The translations under genes were made by a program, and so were the position numbers. Below the pieces are notes generated by a model. The model was not told where the DNA came from and made no database searches. It worked only from the letters and a program-made list of their open reading frames with translations. Of a stretch of 64,000 nt of DNA, positions 26,462-35,156 are shown piece after piece. How positions within the stretch are numbered: position 1 is the first letter of the stretch; each line of letters begins with the position of its first letter. The DNA is from Candidatus Gallimonas merdae (lineage in GTDB: Bacteria; Bacillota; Clostridia; Christensenellales; Borkfalkiaceae): the NCBI GenBank assembly GCA_904419525.1, contig CAJFRT010000007.1, positions 69,327-133,326 of the forward strand. Reading direction: 5' to 3'.

Positions 26462-27424
26462 TTACATCGAGATCATCTGCAAGGTCTCATAAAGCTCATA
26501 ATTGAACTTTTTCTTCATGGAGACGGCTTCGATAATATCCATATCGATGATCTCGTTTTTACGGATCCCGACCACCCGATTGCCGATCCCGTCCTTCAGA
26601 AGGCGCACCGCCTTATTGCCGAACTGAGCCGCAAGCATTCTGTCGGCCATGGAGGGCGAACCACCCCTCTGCACGTGGCCGATGCAGGTAGAACGCACGG
26701 AATAGGTCGTCACCTCCTGAAGTTCACGCGCAAATTTTTCCGCACTCATCACGCCTTCGGCGACAATGATGATGTTGGAGTGCTTTCCGTTCGCACGCGA
26801 GCGGTTGATGCGCATGACGATATCGTCAAGATTGTAAGAAATCTCGGGAACGACAATGATTTCCGCACCGGAAGCGATGCCGGCATAGAGCGCAATGTCT
26901 CCGCAATGCCGTCCCATGACCTCGACAACCGAAATGCGCTCGTGCGAATTCATGGTATCGCGCAGTTTGTTGATGATCTCAAGGCACGTATTGACTGCCG
27001 TGTCGAATCCGAGCGTGTAATCGGTATATTCCAGGTCATTGTCAATGGTGCCCGGAATCCCGATCGTAGGGATCCCGTAATCCTCTGTCAGGCATTTCGC
27101 CCCGCGGAACGAGCCGTCGCCGCCGATGACGACCAGTCCTTCGATCCCGCGGCGTTCCAGTGTGGATACCGCCTGCTTTTGTCCGTCCACCGTGAGCATC
27201 TCCAGGCACCGCGCCGTTCTGAGCTTGGTTCCGCCCCTCTGCACGATGTCTGAAACAGAGCGCATCTCCATGGGCATCATCTTGTCCTCGATAAGCCCCG
27301 CATAGCCGCGCTCGATGCCGTAGACCTCCATGCCGAAATAAATCGCCGTTCTGACTACCGCGCGGATCGCCGCATTCATGCCCGGTGCATCGCCGCCGCT
27401 CGTCAAAAGTCCGATACGCTTCAT
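26462..27424 (-). CDS. pfkA: ATP-dependent 6-phosphofructokinase
   Basis: A 320-residue PfkA that phosphorylates fructose-6-phosphate at the committed step of glycolysis. Motifs are complete: LTSGGDAPGMNAAIRA (7-22), ATP-site GGDGSF (about 101-106), catalytic PGTIDND (about 124-130), MGRHCGDIA and HVQRGGSPS. The Gly after GGD marks the ATP-dependent rather than pyrophosphate-dependent type. It follows dnaE in the same direction, as in many Clostridia, with a 143-bp gap that holds its own -10 box and a GGAGG ribosome site. Confidence 0.97.
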   Translation of the reverse strand: MKRIGLLTSGGDAPGMNAAIRAVVRTAIYFGMEVYGIERGYAGLIEDKMMPMEMRSVSDIVQRGGTKLRTARCLEMLTVDGQKQAVSTLERRGIEGLVVIGGDGSFRGAKCLTEDYGIPTIGIPGTIDNDLEYTDYTLGFDTAVNTCLEIINKLRDTMNSHERISVVEVMGRHCGDIALYAGIASGAEIIVVPEISYNLDDIVMRINRSRANGKHSNIIIVAEGVMSAEKFARELQEVTTYSVRSTCIGHVQRGGSPSMADRMLAAQFGNKAVRLLKDGIGNRVVGIRKNEIIDMDIIEAVSMKKKFNYELYETLQMISM

Positions 27425-27474
27425 CGTCTGCCTCCTGTCAATCTTCCTGTGTGGTGTTTAATTCTATCTTACGC

Positions 27475-27503
27475 ATTATATCAAATAATTTCCGAAAAGC
27501 AAA
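27475..27503 (-). promoter_or_regulatory. Probable pfkA promoter
   Basis: A good TATAAT (27475-27480) on the minus strand with a weak TTTGCT at the -35 position 17 bp away. A stem CGCAGTC/GACTGCG (27539-27545 with 27557-27563) after the dnaE stop may be a weak terminator. Confidence 0.45.
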
Positions 27504-27567
27504 GTTTTTGCGCATACTTTTTTCGGAAAAGTTTTCCCCGCAGTCATAATTCTTCCGACTGCGTGTT

Positions 27568-30500
27568 TTACACGAGCTTGACGCAGTTCGCAGGAAGAAA
27601 ACTGCGCAGTTCCGCCGTCAGAGCCCTGGACAAATGTACGGAAAATTCATAGCGTTTTCCGCCGTGAAGGATCTTCGTTTTTACTTCCCCTTCGTAGGCC
27701 GCGATCGTCTCCAGAAGCTCGGAAAAGTCCTCTTCACTGAGTGAACGGGCATCCAGCCACAACACCTGTTCACGGACGGTTTCCTCATGCGTTTCGGCCG
27801 GCTGCTGTTCTTCGGGCGGTACAAATTCGGTGAGATGATCCAGAATAATGCAGGGCAATTTTTCTGCGGGGGTGTCGATCTTACCCGAAAGCCTTACGAC
27901 ACCGTCATGCCGCAGATAAGGTTTGATCTTCTCATAGACCCGCGGGAAAGCAACGCATTCCACGCTTCCGTAAAGATCTTCCACCGTGACAAAGGCCATG
28001 ATCGTTCCGCCCTTTGTATTGATCTTTCTTACGGCAGCAACGATGCCCCCCATACTCACCTGGTCGCCCGTCTTAAACTGCTGATAGGTTCTGTCGCCCG
28101 TCTCTTCGTCTTCTTCATAATCGGAGAGCATTCCCGTATGGAAAGTGCAATCGGTGAAATATGCCGAATAAGCGCCGAACGGATGACCGCTGACGTAGAC
28201 GCCGAGAACGGATTTTTCTTTTGAAAGGAGTTCCGCTGTGCTCCACTCTGGAATCTCGGGATAGGAAACCTCGGGAGCCTCTTCCTCAATGATATCTCCG
28301 AAAAGGGACATCTGAGCGCCCGATTTCTGTTTGTCGATCGCGGCAAGGCGGCGCATGACCTCTTCGTAAACGGCGTGATACTGCGACCGATGTTTGCCCA
28401 TCGAATCGAAGGCCCCGCCGAATATCAGGCTTTCCACCATCTTCTTGTTGATGAAGCGGACGCAGCGCATGATAAAGTCGGCAAAATCTTCGAATTTTCC
28501 GTGCTGTTCGCGCTCCTCGATCACCTTCTCCATTGCGCCGATCCCGACGCCGCGCAGGGCGCACAGACCGAACCGGAGCCCCTTCCCCTGGACGGAAAAG
28601 TAAGCCCGCGACTCATTGACATCGGGCGGATAGACCGCAATGTTCTTTTCCTTCATATAGACAACGTATTTTGCGATCTCTTCGATCTTGTCAATACGAT
28701 TATTGAGGACGCCTGCCAGGAACTCTTTCGGGTAATACTTTTTCAGATAGGCCGTCTGATACGTGACGACCGCATAGGCGGCGGCGTGCGATTTGTTGAA
28801 TGCATAGGAGGCAAAGCTCTCCATCTGCGCAAACAGCTCGGCGCTTACTTCGGGCGAGATCCCGCGCGAGGCGCAGCCGGCAATATTGCCGCCTTTGTCA
28901 AGATCGCCGTAAATGAACTTGTCCTTCTGCGCCATCAGTTCCGAGCGGTGCTTTTTGGCCATGGCGCGGCGCACGAGGTCTGCCTGTCCGAGCGAGTATC
29001 CCGCAAGGTTCTGGAAGATCTGCATGACCTGCTCCTGATAGATGATGACACCGTAAGTCTTTTCCAGAATGGGTTTCAGGAGCGGCGTAAGATAGGTGAT
29101 CTTCTCCGGCTCGGCACGGTTTTTCAGATAGGACGGAATGAAATCCATGGGTCCGGGACGATAGAGAGAGATCCCCGCGATCAGATCTTCAAGGCAGTTG
29201 GGCTGAAGCTGTTTCATAAAGCGCTTCATGCCGCCTTGTTCAAGCTGGAACACCGCATCGGTATCCCCTTCGCAGATGAGCTGATAGGCGCCCTGATCGT
29301 TGCATTCCTGTCCGAATGTGATCTCTTTGCCCGTGTCCTCTTTGATATAATCGAGCGTCTTTTTGATATCGGTAAGGGTCGTGAGCGCCAGGAAGTCCAT
29401 TTTGAGCATTCCGATGGACTCCACTTCCTTCATGTCGAACTGCGTGGTAATATCTTCGCCGTTTCTGGAAAGAGGCACGTTGTCGGCGATTTTTTTGCGG
29501 CAGATGACAACGCCCGCGGCATGCATACCGGTCTGGCGCGGCATGCCTTCAAGTTTCAGGCCCATGTCAATGACGCGCTTCAGCGTCTCGTCGGACTCAT
29601 AGATCTCAACAAATTCGGGATTGCGTTTCCCCTCCTGGTCGGCAAGTTTTTTGAGCGCTTCGTCATGCTTATCCTGATCGCCCTCCGTTTCGGCGACCTT
29701 TTTCCGACAGCTTTCAATATTCAGTCCGAGCAATTCGCGGATCGTGGACTTCCCGTCCATCAGTTTAGTAACGCGATCGGTATCCGAATAAGGGACGCTC
29801 ATGACGCGCCCGACGTCTTTGATGACCGCTCTCGATGCAAGCGTGCCGAATGTGACGATCTGCGCCACATTTTCCGGATGATAGCGGCGGCGGACATATT
29901 CGATTGTCTCTCCGCGCCTCTCGGTACAGAAATCCACGTCGAAGTCAGGCATGGAAACACGGTCGGGATTGAGGAACCGCTCGAAGAGAAGATCGTATCT
30001 GAGCGGATCGACGTTGGTGATGCCGATCGCATAGGCGACAATGCTTCCGACGCCGGAACCACGCCCCGGCCCCACCGGGATCCCGTTCATGCGCGACCAG
30101 TTTATGTAGTCCCACACGATCAGGAAATAGTCCGCAAATCCCATCTTGATGATGATGCCCAGCTCATATTCGGCGCGCTGCATGATCTCGTCCGTCACGG
30201 GATCGTAACGTTTGGGAAGCCCCTCCATCGTCAGCCGGCGCAAAAATTCGGGCGAGGGCGTGCCGTCGTCCGCCGTGTAGAGCGGGATCAGCGTCTTATC
30301 ATAGACGGGCGTGCCGTCCTCCTTCAGATTGAAGGGCGTGTCCGTGTCGGAGACCTTGTCGGCAATGACACGCGTATTGGAAATGGCTTCGGGAAGATTG
30401 GGGAAGAGTGCAGCCATTTCATCGCCCGATTTCATGTAGAATTCGTGCGTCTGCATCTTCATGCGCGAAGGGTCGTCAAGCGTGCGCTTGGTCTGAATGC

Positions 30501-31152
30501 ACATGAGGACATCCTGCATTTCCCAGTCTTCCTTGTGGAGGTAATGCACGTCGTTGGTCGCGACGAGCCCGATCTCCGTCTCCCGCGCCAAACGGACAAG
30601 AAGAGGCAGGATCTGTTTCTGTTCGGGGATCCCGTGATCCTGAATCTCGATATAGAAATCCTCGCCGAATGCCGCTTTCATGTCGAGCGCGAATTCTTTC
30701 GCTTTCTCGTACTCCCCCGCCATTAAAAGACGCGGAATCCGCCCGGCAAGACATGCGGAAAGGCAGATCACGCCGTTTGTGTGTTCTTTGAGTACGGTAT
30801 AGTCGATGCGGGGACGATAATAATAGCCGTCTACAAATGCAAGGGAATCGAGCTGAACAAGATTCACGTACCCCGCTTTGTTTTTGGCAAGCAGGATCAG
30901 GTGATCGGCGCGTTGATCGATGTGTTCGTGATAATCGTCCACAACATAGAATTCGCAGCCGATGATCGCTTTGATCTTATTTTTTTTACATTTTTCGGCA
31001 AATTTCAGGGAAGCGTACATGTTGCCGTGGTCGGTCACGGCAACCGCATTGATGTTGTTTTCCTTGCAGTGACGGACAAGCTCGTCCACTTTCACCGCGC
31101 CGTCCAGCAGACTGTATTCGGTATGCAGATGCAGATGAACAAAATCCGTCAT
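27568..31152 (-). CDS. dnaE: DNA polymerase III alpha subunit, DnaE type
   Basis: A 1194-residue replicative polymerase. The order is PHP domain (FVHLHLHTEYSLLDG, 4-18), palm and catalytic core (GPGRGSGVGSIVAYAIG and the aspartates of PDFDVDFC, about 395-402), helix-hairpin-helix region, a clamp-binding-like peptide QMSLFGD (about 985) and a C-terminal OB-fold (GGTIMAFVTVEDLYGSVECV). It lacks an internal 3'-5' exonuclease, so it is DnaE and not PolC. The ATG overlaps the whiA stop (ATGA), which indicates translational coupling. Confidence 0.96.
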   Translation of the reverse strand: MTDFVHLHLHTEYSLLDGAVKVDELVRHCKENNINAVAVTDHGNMYASLKFAEKCKKNKIKAIIGCEFYVVDDYHEHIDQRADHLILLAKNKAGYVNLVQLDSLAFVDGYYYRPRIDYTVLKEHTNGVICLSACLAGRIPRLLMAGEYEKAKEFALDMKAAFGEDFYIEIQDHGIPEQKQILPLLVRLARETEIGLVATNDVHYLHKEDWEMQDVLMCIQTKRTLDDPSRMKMQTHEFYMKSGDEMAALFPNLPEAISNTRVIADKVSDTDTPFNLKEDGTPVYDKTLIPLYTADDGTPSPEFLRRLTMEGLPKRYDPVTDEIMQRAEYELGIIIKMGFADYFLIVWDYINWSRMNGIPVGPGRGSGVGSIVAYAIGITNVDPLRYDLLFERFLNPDRVSMPDFDVDFCTERRGETIEYVRRRYHPENVAQIVTFGTLASRAVIKDVGRVMSVPYSDTDRVTKLMDGKSTIRELLGLNIESCRKKVAETEGDQDKHDEALKKLADQEGKRNPEFVEIYESDETLKRVIDMGLKLEGMPRQTGMHAAGVVICRKKIADNVPLSRNGEDITTQFDMKEVESIGMLKMDFLALTTLTDIKKTLDYIKEDTGKEITFGQECNDQGAYQLICEGDTDAVFQLEQGGMKRFMKQLQPNCLEDLIAGISLYRPGPMDFIPSYLKNRAEPEKITYLTPLLKPILEKTYGVIIYQEQVMQIFQNLAGYSLGQADLVRRAMAKKHRSELMAQKDKFIYGDLDKGGNIAGCASRGISPEVSAELFAQMESFASYAFNKSHAAAYAVVTYQTAYLKKYYPKEFLAGVLNNRIDKIEEIAKYVVYMKEKNIAVYPPDVNESRAYFSVQGKGLRFGLCALRGVGIGAMEKVIEEREQHGKFEDFADFIMRCVRFINKKMVESLIFGGAFDSMGKHRSQYHAVYEEVMRRLAAIDKQKSGAQMSLFGDIIEEEAPEVSYPEIPEWSTAELLSKEKSVLGVYVSGHPFGAYSAYFTDCTFHTGMLSDYEEDEETGDRTYQQFKTGDQVSMGGIVAAVRKINTKGGTIMAFVTVEDLYGSVECVAFPRVYEKIKPYLRHDGVVRLSGKIDTPAEKLPCIILDHLTEFVPPEEQQPAETHEETVREQVLWLDARSLSEEDFSELLETIAAYEGEVKTKILHGGKRYEFSVHLSRALTAELRSFLPANCVKLV

Positions 31153-32042
31153 TGGTACTTTTCTCCGTAAATTTGCATGAGTTTTCGCATTCTGTGATTG
31201 AGCCCCCCTTTGCTGACGCCGAGAAGCGCCGCCAGCTCGGCAAGGGAGAGCGTAGGATATTCCAGCCGCGCTTCGGCCGTCTCGCGAAGCGCCGCCGGCA
31301 GCGTCTGAAGCACGCCGTCTTCACGCAGTCTGCGCAGCGCCAAAGACTGGCGGGCAGAGGCGATCGCCGCTTTGTCCGCATTTCCGGCCATACAGTTCTG
31401 AATGCGGTTTTCATTGTTGCTCTGCTCGCGGGCGGCGGAGACGGCATTGAGTTTTCTGAGGGCATTCTCCGCGCCAAGCACGGATAAAACATCGGAGATC
31501 GCTTCCCGGCTCTTGATATAAGCGACGTAAGTATCGCCGCGCCGGACAACTTTTCCGTACAGTTCAAAGGAAGAGAGCAGCTCGCAGAACTCCTCTGCGC
31601 GTTCGGAAGTAAAAAAGACGCACTCGAGATGATACCCCGTCGAAGCGCCTCCGTGCGGAAGCGTGCAGCTTCCCCCGCCTAAAAAAGCGGCGCGCAGATA
31701 GCAGAGGGCCGCCTCCTCGTCCTCGGCAAGATGCATGTGCAAGGAACCCGTCAGCGACAGGATCTTCCGCGCCTCTTCCCCGCCGCAGAAGATCGTGAGC
31801 TTGTCCCGGCGGCGCTTCGGATCGCGCGTTGCTTCCCGCACCTCGGGATGCGCTCCGAACATCTCCGCAAGGCGGACAAAATATTCGGCGACCCGTTCGT
31901 TTTCGCTGATGACCTCAAAGCCGTCCTCCGTCAAGGAGGCCCCCGTGGAGAGAAGCGCCGCAAGCGCCGCGGCGGCTCCCGCCCGGGTCGACGGAAGATG
32001 GGCAAGCAGATCGCGTTTGATCTCGTTGGTAAAGTTCGTCAA
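31149..32042 (-). CDS. whiA: WhiA DNA-binding protein
   Basis: A 297-residue WhiA, a conserved Gram-positive regulator of division and sporulation. The N-terminal LAGLIDADG-like degenerate homing-endonuclease fold includes CYLRAAFLGGGSCT (about 111-124). The C-terminal helix-turn-helix includes LSLAELAALLGVSKGGLNHRM (about 262-284). Length is normal. It lies between the PHP gene (10-bp gap) and dnaE (ATGA overlap). The rapZ and yvcK genes that often precede whiA are absent. Confidence 0.95.
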   Translation of the reverse strand: MTNFTNEIKRDLLAHLPSTRAGAAAALAALLSTGASLTEDGFEVISENERVAEYFVRLAEMFGAHPEVREATRDPKRRRDKLTIFCGGEEARKILSLTGSLHMHLAEDEEAALCYLRAAFLGGGSCTLPHGGASTGYHLECVFFTSERAEEFCELLSSFELYGKVVRRGDTYVAYIKSREAISDVLSVLGAENALRKLNAVSAAREQSNNENRIQNCMAGNADKAAIASARQSLALRRLREDGVLQTLPAALRETAEARLEYPTLSLAELAALLGVSKGGLNHRMRKLMQIYGEKYQ

Positions 32043-32052
32043 TGCAAATCCC

Positions 32053-32826
32053 TCAAAGATGCTCTTTGCGCCATGCGGCCAGGCGGAACGTCGGCATTTT
32101 CCCGTCTATGTTGTCGATGCGTTCGGTCGGAATACCGACGCGCGTCACCTGCTCCTCTGCCCGGACGACGTCTCCGATCCTGTCGATGGAATGTGCGTCC
32201 GAATTGATCACGAACCGCACCCCCGTATCGGCGACTTTGGCAAGCTCATCGTCGGACAGGTGTGCTTTTTTGGAGCTGATCTCAAGGTATGTCCCATAGT
32301 CGCGGCAGCATTTGGCCACTTCCACGGGATCGGCAAAACAGCAGTAATTCAGATGAGAAATGATATCGACGGGATTCTTTTCGATGGCATTGATGTAGGC
32401 CCTTGTCGTCTGACGGACAAGACTGGCGGACGGTCTGATATGCATCTGGCTGCGAAACCAGCTTCCAAGGCCGAGTCTGCTGTCCGTCATCTTTTCAAAA
32501 TTGACAAATACATGGATCCCGACCACGAAGAGCTCAAAATCCGAAAAATCATGTTCATTAAGATCGCAGAGCCCGGATTCACCCCGGATATTGCTTTCCA
32601 GGCCGAGGAGCGCACGGATCCCCGTCTCCTGTTCCGCGGCGCGCAATTCAGAAATATACTGCGGAAGCTCTCTTCGTTTCAGGCCGCGGAAGACATGCGA
32701 AAAACCGTGTTCGGTGCAGCCGATTTCGGTCAGCCCCAACTCCTTTGCCCGACGGAAGTTCTCAAGAAAAGTATTTTTCCCGTCCGAATAGACGGTATGC
32801 GTGTGATAATCTGCAGTAAGTTTCAT
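32053..32826 (-). CDS. PHP-domain phosphoesterase
   Basis: A 257-residue PHP-family metal-dependent phosphatase or phosphoesterase, related to YcdX and HisK. Metal ligands are visible in DYHTHTVYSD (6-15), CTEHGFSH, GLESNI, DIISHLNYCC and INSDAHS. The substrate is unknown; no histidine genes are near, so histidinol phosphatase is not favoured. The start MKLTADYHTH at 32826 fits the fold. It lies in the murB-PHP-whiA-dnaE unit, a common clostridial order. Confidence 0.85.
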   Translation of the reverse strand: MKLTADYHTHTVYSDGKNTFLENFRRAKELGLTEIGCTEHGFSHVFRGLKRRELPQYISELRAAEQETGIRALLGLESNIRGESGLCDLNEHDFSDFELFVVGIHVFVNFEKMTDSRLGLGSWFRSQMHIRPSASLVRQTTRAYINAIEKNPVDIISHLNYCCFADPVEVAKCCRDYGTYLEISSKKAHLSDDELAKVADTGVRFVINSDAHSIDRIGDVVRAEEQVTRVGIPTERIDNIDGKMPTFRLAAWRKEHL

Positions 32827-32856
32827 GATATCCGTTCTCTTTTGCAAACAAAACGG

Positions 32857-33738
32857 CTACGGAAGGCATCTGATCTCCCGGCGGAGAAGAATTCCTGTCT
32901 GCCGTCTGACTTCTTCTTTGACAAAAGCGATCAGCGAGGAAATATCCGCGCTAGTCGCGCCTTCATTCAGAATGAAATTTGCATGCTGCTCCGAAACGAC
33001 CGCCCCACCGCGGCGGACGCCTTTCAGTCCGCACCGTTCGATAAGCTCGCCTGCCGACATGCCCTTCGGATTGACAAAAACGCAACCCATACTTCTGCCC
33101 TTGGGCAGACAGGACCGCCTTTTGCGAAAATAACAGCTTTCCCGCGCGATGTCCTCAGGACGTGCGATTTTCCCGCGCAAGCGAACTCCGATCACCGCGA
33201 TCCCCGATAAAAAGACACTGTCTTTTTCGGAAAAAGAGCAATCTCTCCATTCCAGTGTGCGCAATTTTCCGTTTTCGACGCACAGGACACGCCGTACCAC
33301 ATCGGAAAAATGAAGTTCGCGGATACCCGCATTCATTGCGGTGCCCCCGCCCACGCTCATGGGGATCCCGGAAAAAGGCGAAAAGCCGCCGATTCCCGCT
33401 TTTTCTGAAAAGGTAAGCAACTTCCCGCCCGTTACTCCGGCGCCCGCAAACACTTCTGTTTCCTGCCTGGCCAAAGAATCAAGGCGGTGAAATCGGATCA
33501 CAACGCCGTCAAAAAATCCGTCCGAAGGAAGTACGTTGGCCCCCGCGCCCAGAAAACAATGTGCGATTTTCTCGCGCGACAGCCACGTCAGCAATTCGGC
33601 CGCTTCCTCTGCACAGCACGGCGCCGCGGCGGCCGCCGCGATCCCGCCGCACCCGATCGTTGTATGGCGCGAAAAATCAAATGCCTTGGAACAATCCAGC
33701 CGCGGAAACCGCTCTTTCAGACGGGCAAAAAGCTCCAT
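32857..33738 (-). CDS. murB: UDP-N-acetylenolpyruvoylglucosamine reductase
   Basis: A 293-residue FAD/NADPH enzyme that forms UDP-MurNAc in peptidoglycan synthesis. FAD-binding motifs are GAGANVLPSDGFFDGVVI (about 59-76) and GIPMSVGGGTAMNAG (about 109-123). The late motif reads MGCVFVNP, where family members usually have GSxFKNP, so the proton-donor Ser appears to be Cys. The final EQHANFILNEGATSADI is typical. The start at 33738 has AAGGTG at 8 nt and its own promoter; an 80-residue upstream extension overlaps the neighbour and was rejected. Confidence 0.93.
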   Translation of the reverse strand: MELFARLKERFPRLDCSKAFDFSRHTTIGCGGIAAAAAAPCCAEEAAELLTWLSREKIAHCFLGAGANVLPSDGFFDGVVIRFHRLDSLARQETEVFAGAGVTGGKLLTFSEKAGIGGFSPFSGIPMSVGGGTAMNAGIRELHFSDVVRRVLCVENGKLRTLEWRDCSFSEKDSVFLSGIAVIGVRLRGKIARPEDIARESCYFRKRRSCLPKGRSMGCVFVNPKGMSAGELIERCGLKGVRRGGAVVSEQHANFILNEGATSADISSLIAFVKEEVRRQTGILLRREIRCLP

Positions 33739-33754
33739 TTTGATTTCACCTTTT

Positions 33755-33783
33755 ATTTTACCATATTCCGAAGCATATTTCAA
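33755..33783 (-). promoter_or_regulatory. Sigma-A promoter of the murB-dnaE operon
   Basis: Minus strand TTGAAA (33778-33783), 17 bp, TAAAAT (33755-33760). It overlaps the stop codon of the preceding gene. Confidence 0.7.
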
Positions 33784-34670
33784 ACACTTTTGAAATATTT
33801 CTCCGCATTTTTTTCGGAGCTTCCGGAGCGCACGGCTTCGGCCGCCTGTCCGAGCGTCTCCCGTGTAGAAAAGACATCGACAGTCCTTCCGGAAGCCCCC
33901 TCTGCGGGAAACATTCCGATGTCTGTCAGCGAAGATTGTATGTCGTCCGAAAACAACACATCGAGAAACAGCCGACACTCTTTTTTCATGTCCTCGGATA
34001 AGATGCAGACATACTGATACAGATCACAGTATGCCGAAAGTTCATGTGAATAAACCGTTACGCCGCGGCTGTTGAATCGGTTGGAATCCCGCTGCGTTCC
34101 AAGGAGATAGCGGAACTCCCCGTTCAGAAAAGAGAGATAAGCGGCAAGCGATTCCCGCTCCGTTCCTTCGATCCCGGAAAAATAGGCGGCCGCACAGGAC
34201 AGATTGTTCCCACCGACCGAGACAGCCGTTTCTCCGTTTTCGTCAAAATCATCGGTAAGAGAAAACAGATAATATTTGCCGCGGCACCACGGTACAGCAA
34301 GAGAATTCCCCGCAAACGTTCTTCCGAGGGAAATGCATCGGACCGCTTCCACTTCAAGACCGACTCCGAAGGAAAGAATATCGGGATATTCCCCGTTCAA
34401 CATTGCGGCACGGGCACCTTCCACGGTATAACTGATTACGCGATAGTATGTTTCGCCGCTGCTTTTCTCTGCGAGCCTTGCGACACGCTTGAGAAATGAC
34501 GTTCTGGAACCCTTCCCCCCTTCAAATGTATCGACATTCCAGACGGAAACAATTCTGGCAGTCTCTCCCTGACTTTCCTGCGGCACCGGATAGAATGCCA
34601 CCGTCAGGATCACTCCGGCAAGCAGAAGAAACGGGAAAGCCTTCCGACATTTTTTCCAAATGTTCTTCAT
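33780..34670 (-). CDS. Exported protein resembling extracellular solute-binding proteins
   Basis: A 296-residue protein with an N-terminal hydrophobic segment (about 11-28, FPFLLLAGVILTVAFYPVP) but no lipobox Cys, so it is a signal peptide or membrane anchor. The middle part (IVSVWNVDTFEGGKGSRTSF, GEYPDILSFGVG, NSLAVPWCRGKYYLF) resembles family-1 substrate-binding proteins, with the alpha/beta clamshell pattern. No permease or ATPase genes are near, so transport is doubtful and a sensing or sporulation-envelope role is possible. It ends 41 bp before murB. It has a modest ribosome site (AAAGAG) and no clear promoter. Confidence 0.6.
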   Translation of the reverse strand: MKNIWKKCRKAFPFLLLAGVILTVAFYPVPQESQGETARIVSVWNVDTFEGGKGSRTSFLKRVARLAEKSSGETYYRVISYTVEGARAAMLNGEYPDILSFGVGLEVEAVRCISLGRTFAGNSLAVPWCRGKYYLFSLTDDFDENGETAVSVGGNNLSCAAAYFSGIEGTERESLAAYLSFLNGEFRYLLGTQRDSNRFNSRGVTVYSHELSAYCDLYQYVCILSEDMKKECRLFLDVLFSDDIQSSLTDIGMFPAEGASGRTVDVFSTRETLGQAAEAVRSGSSEKNAEKYFKSV

Positions 34671-34728
34671 CTCTTTATCCTATGCAGTGCACGACGGAGG
34701 AATACCCGGAACCCCCATAAAATAGTTT

Positions 34729-34754
34729 CGGGAGAGACAGATCTGTCTCTCCCG
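34729..34754. terminator. 26-bp perfect palindrome, possible terminator
   Basis: CGGGAGAGACAGA and its complement form a perfect dyad with no spacer. On the minus strand it is followed by the T-rich GAAACTATTTTATG, 60 bp before the solute-binding-like gene. It may be a terminator or an operator. Confidence 0.45.
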
Positions 34755-34860
34755 CAGCCCTCCCGTGCGCACGGCGCGCGAAAGAACCTATATATGAAAG
34801 CGCGTTCCGGCGCCACACTCCGTAGTTTGACCGGACAACTGTCAAATATGTATTTCGCAG

Positions 34861-34890
34861 AAAAAAGAGAGGGAATTCCCTCTCTTTTTT
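34861..34890. terminator. Bidirectional terminator after the DUF1540 gene
   Basis: A perfect 30-bp palindrome whose outer six bases are A on one side and T on the other, with a GAGAGGGAA half-stem. It lies five bases after the DUF1540 stop. Confidence 0.85.
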
Positions 34891-34895
34891 CTGAT

Positions 34896-35045
34896 TCAGC
34901 GCTTGCAGAAGCTGTCGCAGCAGGTGCAGTGATCGCAATCGCACGTGTTGCCCACATGAATGGTGGTAAGCTCACAATGCATTCCGTCGCGGTTATACTT
35001 GCAGTCCGTAACGCCGCAGGAAACGCCGCTATTGATATTGTTCAT
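34896..35045 (-). CDS. DUF1540 small cysteine-rich protein
   Basis: A 49-residue protein with nine cysteines in the DUF1540 layout: VSCGVTDCKYNRDGMHC, then NTCDCDHCTCCDSFC. The domain is common in spore-forming Clostridia and is presumed to bind metal; function is not established. The ATG at 35045 has a strong GGAGG. A longer frame upstream runs through the rplI promoter and was rejected. It is divergent from rplI and followed by a perfect terminator. Confidence 0.88.
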   Translation of the reverse strand: MNNINSGVSCGVTDCKYNRDGMHCELTTIHVGNTCDCDHCTCCDSFCKR

Positions 35046-35108
35046 GTGCCTTTTCCTCCTTTTCACGCACAAGTATATGCAAATTTTACAAAAATATCGG
35101 AAACAGCA

Positions 35109-35137
35109 TTGACAAACACGATCGATCCCTGTAAAAT
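35109..35137 (+). promoter_or_regulatory. Sigma-A promoter of rplI
   Basis: TTGACA (35109-35114), 17 bp, TAAAAT (35132-35137). The leader is only about 13 nt but contains AAGGAGG. Confidence 0.75.
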
Positions 35138-35156
35138 AATATAAAAGGAGGTCGGT

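Larger units (their letters stand above)
34671..34895. other. Intergenic region with two perfect palindromes and a TTTGAC dyad
   Basis: No gene is supported in these 225 bp. It holds the palindrome at 34729-34754, a GTGCGCAC segment near 34767, an inverted repeat TTTGAC-N9-GTCAAA at 34826-34846 and the terminator at 34861-34890. Confidence 0.6.

Noticed and set aside
28375-30726. A 783-codon plus-strand open frame inside dnaE
   Set aside because: Antisense shadow of dnaE; no motif or ribosome site supports it.
33739-33978. 80-residue extension of MurB
   Set aside because: It overlaps the preceding gene and the murB promoter, and the natural MurB start has a ribosome site.
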